From AC-32 sp035518635 (GTDB lineage: Bacteria > Actinomycetota > Thermoleophilia > Gaiellales > Gaiellaceae), in assembly GCA_035518635.1 (NCBI GenBank), contig DATIXI010000002.1, positions 1 through 29,561 of the forward strand: 29,561 nt of DNA, given 5' to 3'. This document shows, one piece after another, positions 29,265-29,561 of this stretch. Position numbers and translations under genes: made by a program. A model generated the notes under the pieces. It searched no databases. It worked only from the letters and a program-made list of their open reading frames with translations, and was not told the DNA's origin. Each line of letters opens with the position of its first letter. The stretch's first letter is position 1.

Positions 29265-29561
29265 TCACGGCTCTGTGTGCACGATGACATCGGCGATTTC
29301 GGGGAGCTCGCGGCGGATGCGCTCGTCGACCTCGCTCGCGCGCACGTGCGCGTCCGCCAGCGAGGTGCGCGGGTCGAGCCCGAGCGTGAGGTAGGCGAGC
29401 AGGCCGTCGTCCGTCCGCAGGAAGCGCAGCTCGCGCGGCCCCGCGCCGGTCGACTCGCGGACGATCCGCTCGACCACGGCCCGGTCGGCAACCGCGTCGT
29501 CCGCGCTTCCCTCGCCCGCCTCCTTCAACGGCTCGAGGTGCGTCTGGACGGCGTCCACCTC
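29265..29561 (-). CDS. Cation diffusion facilitator, C-terminal tail (cut by window edge)
   Basis: The reading frame enters from the right edge with no start codon in the window, so only the last 98 codons are seen. The end, SLADAHVRASEVDERIRRELPEIADVIVHTEP, is the typical C-terminal zinc-transporter dimerisation domain of cation diffusion facilitators (cytosolic, alpha/beta fold). The first residues EVDAVQTHLEPL look like the closing strand of another copy of the same domain (VxxHLEP), so the protein may carry two such domains in a row. Transport of zinc or iron out of the cell is the family role; the metal and the membrane part cannot be judged. A GTG inside the first codons is probably internal. 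Confidence 0.72.
   Translation of the reverse strand, partial: EVDAVQTHLEPLKEAGEGSADDAVADRAVVERIVRESTGAGPRELRFLRTDDGLLAYLTLGLDPRTSLADAHVRASEVDERIRRELPEIADVIVHTEP

Overview
The window is very GC-rich, densely packed DNA from an actinobacterium. Gene content and codon style point to the class Thermoleophilia (Gaiellales/Solirubrobacterales-like), but that placement is inference. No rRNA, tRNA, CRISPR array, insertion sequence or phage gene was seen; it looks like ordinary chromosome with several secreted proteins and regulators.

Layout. 1-839 (minus): the 5' part of pyrE with two small upstream genes, one roadblock-like. 899-1720 (plus): a YihY/BrkB membrane protein. 1706-4452 (minus): an overlapping operon murI > rph > mgtC-like > rdgB. 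4488-7129 (plus): a secreted alpha/beta hydrolase translationally coupled to an ABC-type substrate-binding protein, with no permease. 7225-8307 (plus): a secreted protein of unknown function. 8342-11324 (minus): GNAT > GST > alpha/beta hydrolase > tandem rhodanese. 11384-12019 (plus): a degenerate metallo-beta-lactamase-fold protein. 12093-13166 (minus): a secreted endonuclease/exonuclease/phosphatase. 13277-16990 (plus): a giant SARP + cyclase-like + AAA regulator.

17075-20107 (minus) is the most interesting block: a receiver-only response regulator, a membrane histidine kinase and a LuxR-type response regulator overlap one another, and downstream lies an overlooked 48-codon gene for a secreted glycine-rich mini-peptide with its own strong ribosome binding site and terminator. 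A heptamer direct repeat (CTAATGC, 11-bp period) occurs upstream of this operon and again upstream of the SARP-type regulator, suggesting a shared regulatory circuit. 20343-21187 (plus) holds a small ORF and a secreted RTX-like repeat protein, behind a promoter with two tandem palindromes.

21281-23269 (minus): a secreted sedolisin (S53) protease. 23376-23837 (plus): a small secreted protein. 23841-29155 (minus): homogentisate dioxygenase, a sarcosine-oxidase-like flavoenzyme, an MMPL transporter and a fumarylacetoacetase-family hydrolase; the dioxygenase and hydrolase fit tyrosine/homogentisate breakdown. 29265-29561 (minus): the C-terminal tail of a cation diffusion facilitator.

Many genes here show a TANNNT-like box 6-8 bases before the start codon and no Shine-Dalgarno sequence, as expected of leaderless transcripts. 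Most exported-protein genes instead have strong Shine-Dalgarno leaders.
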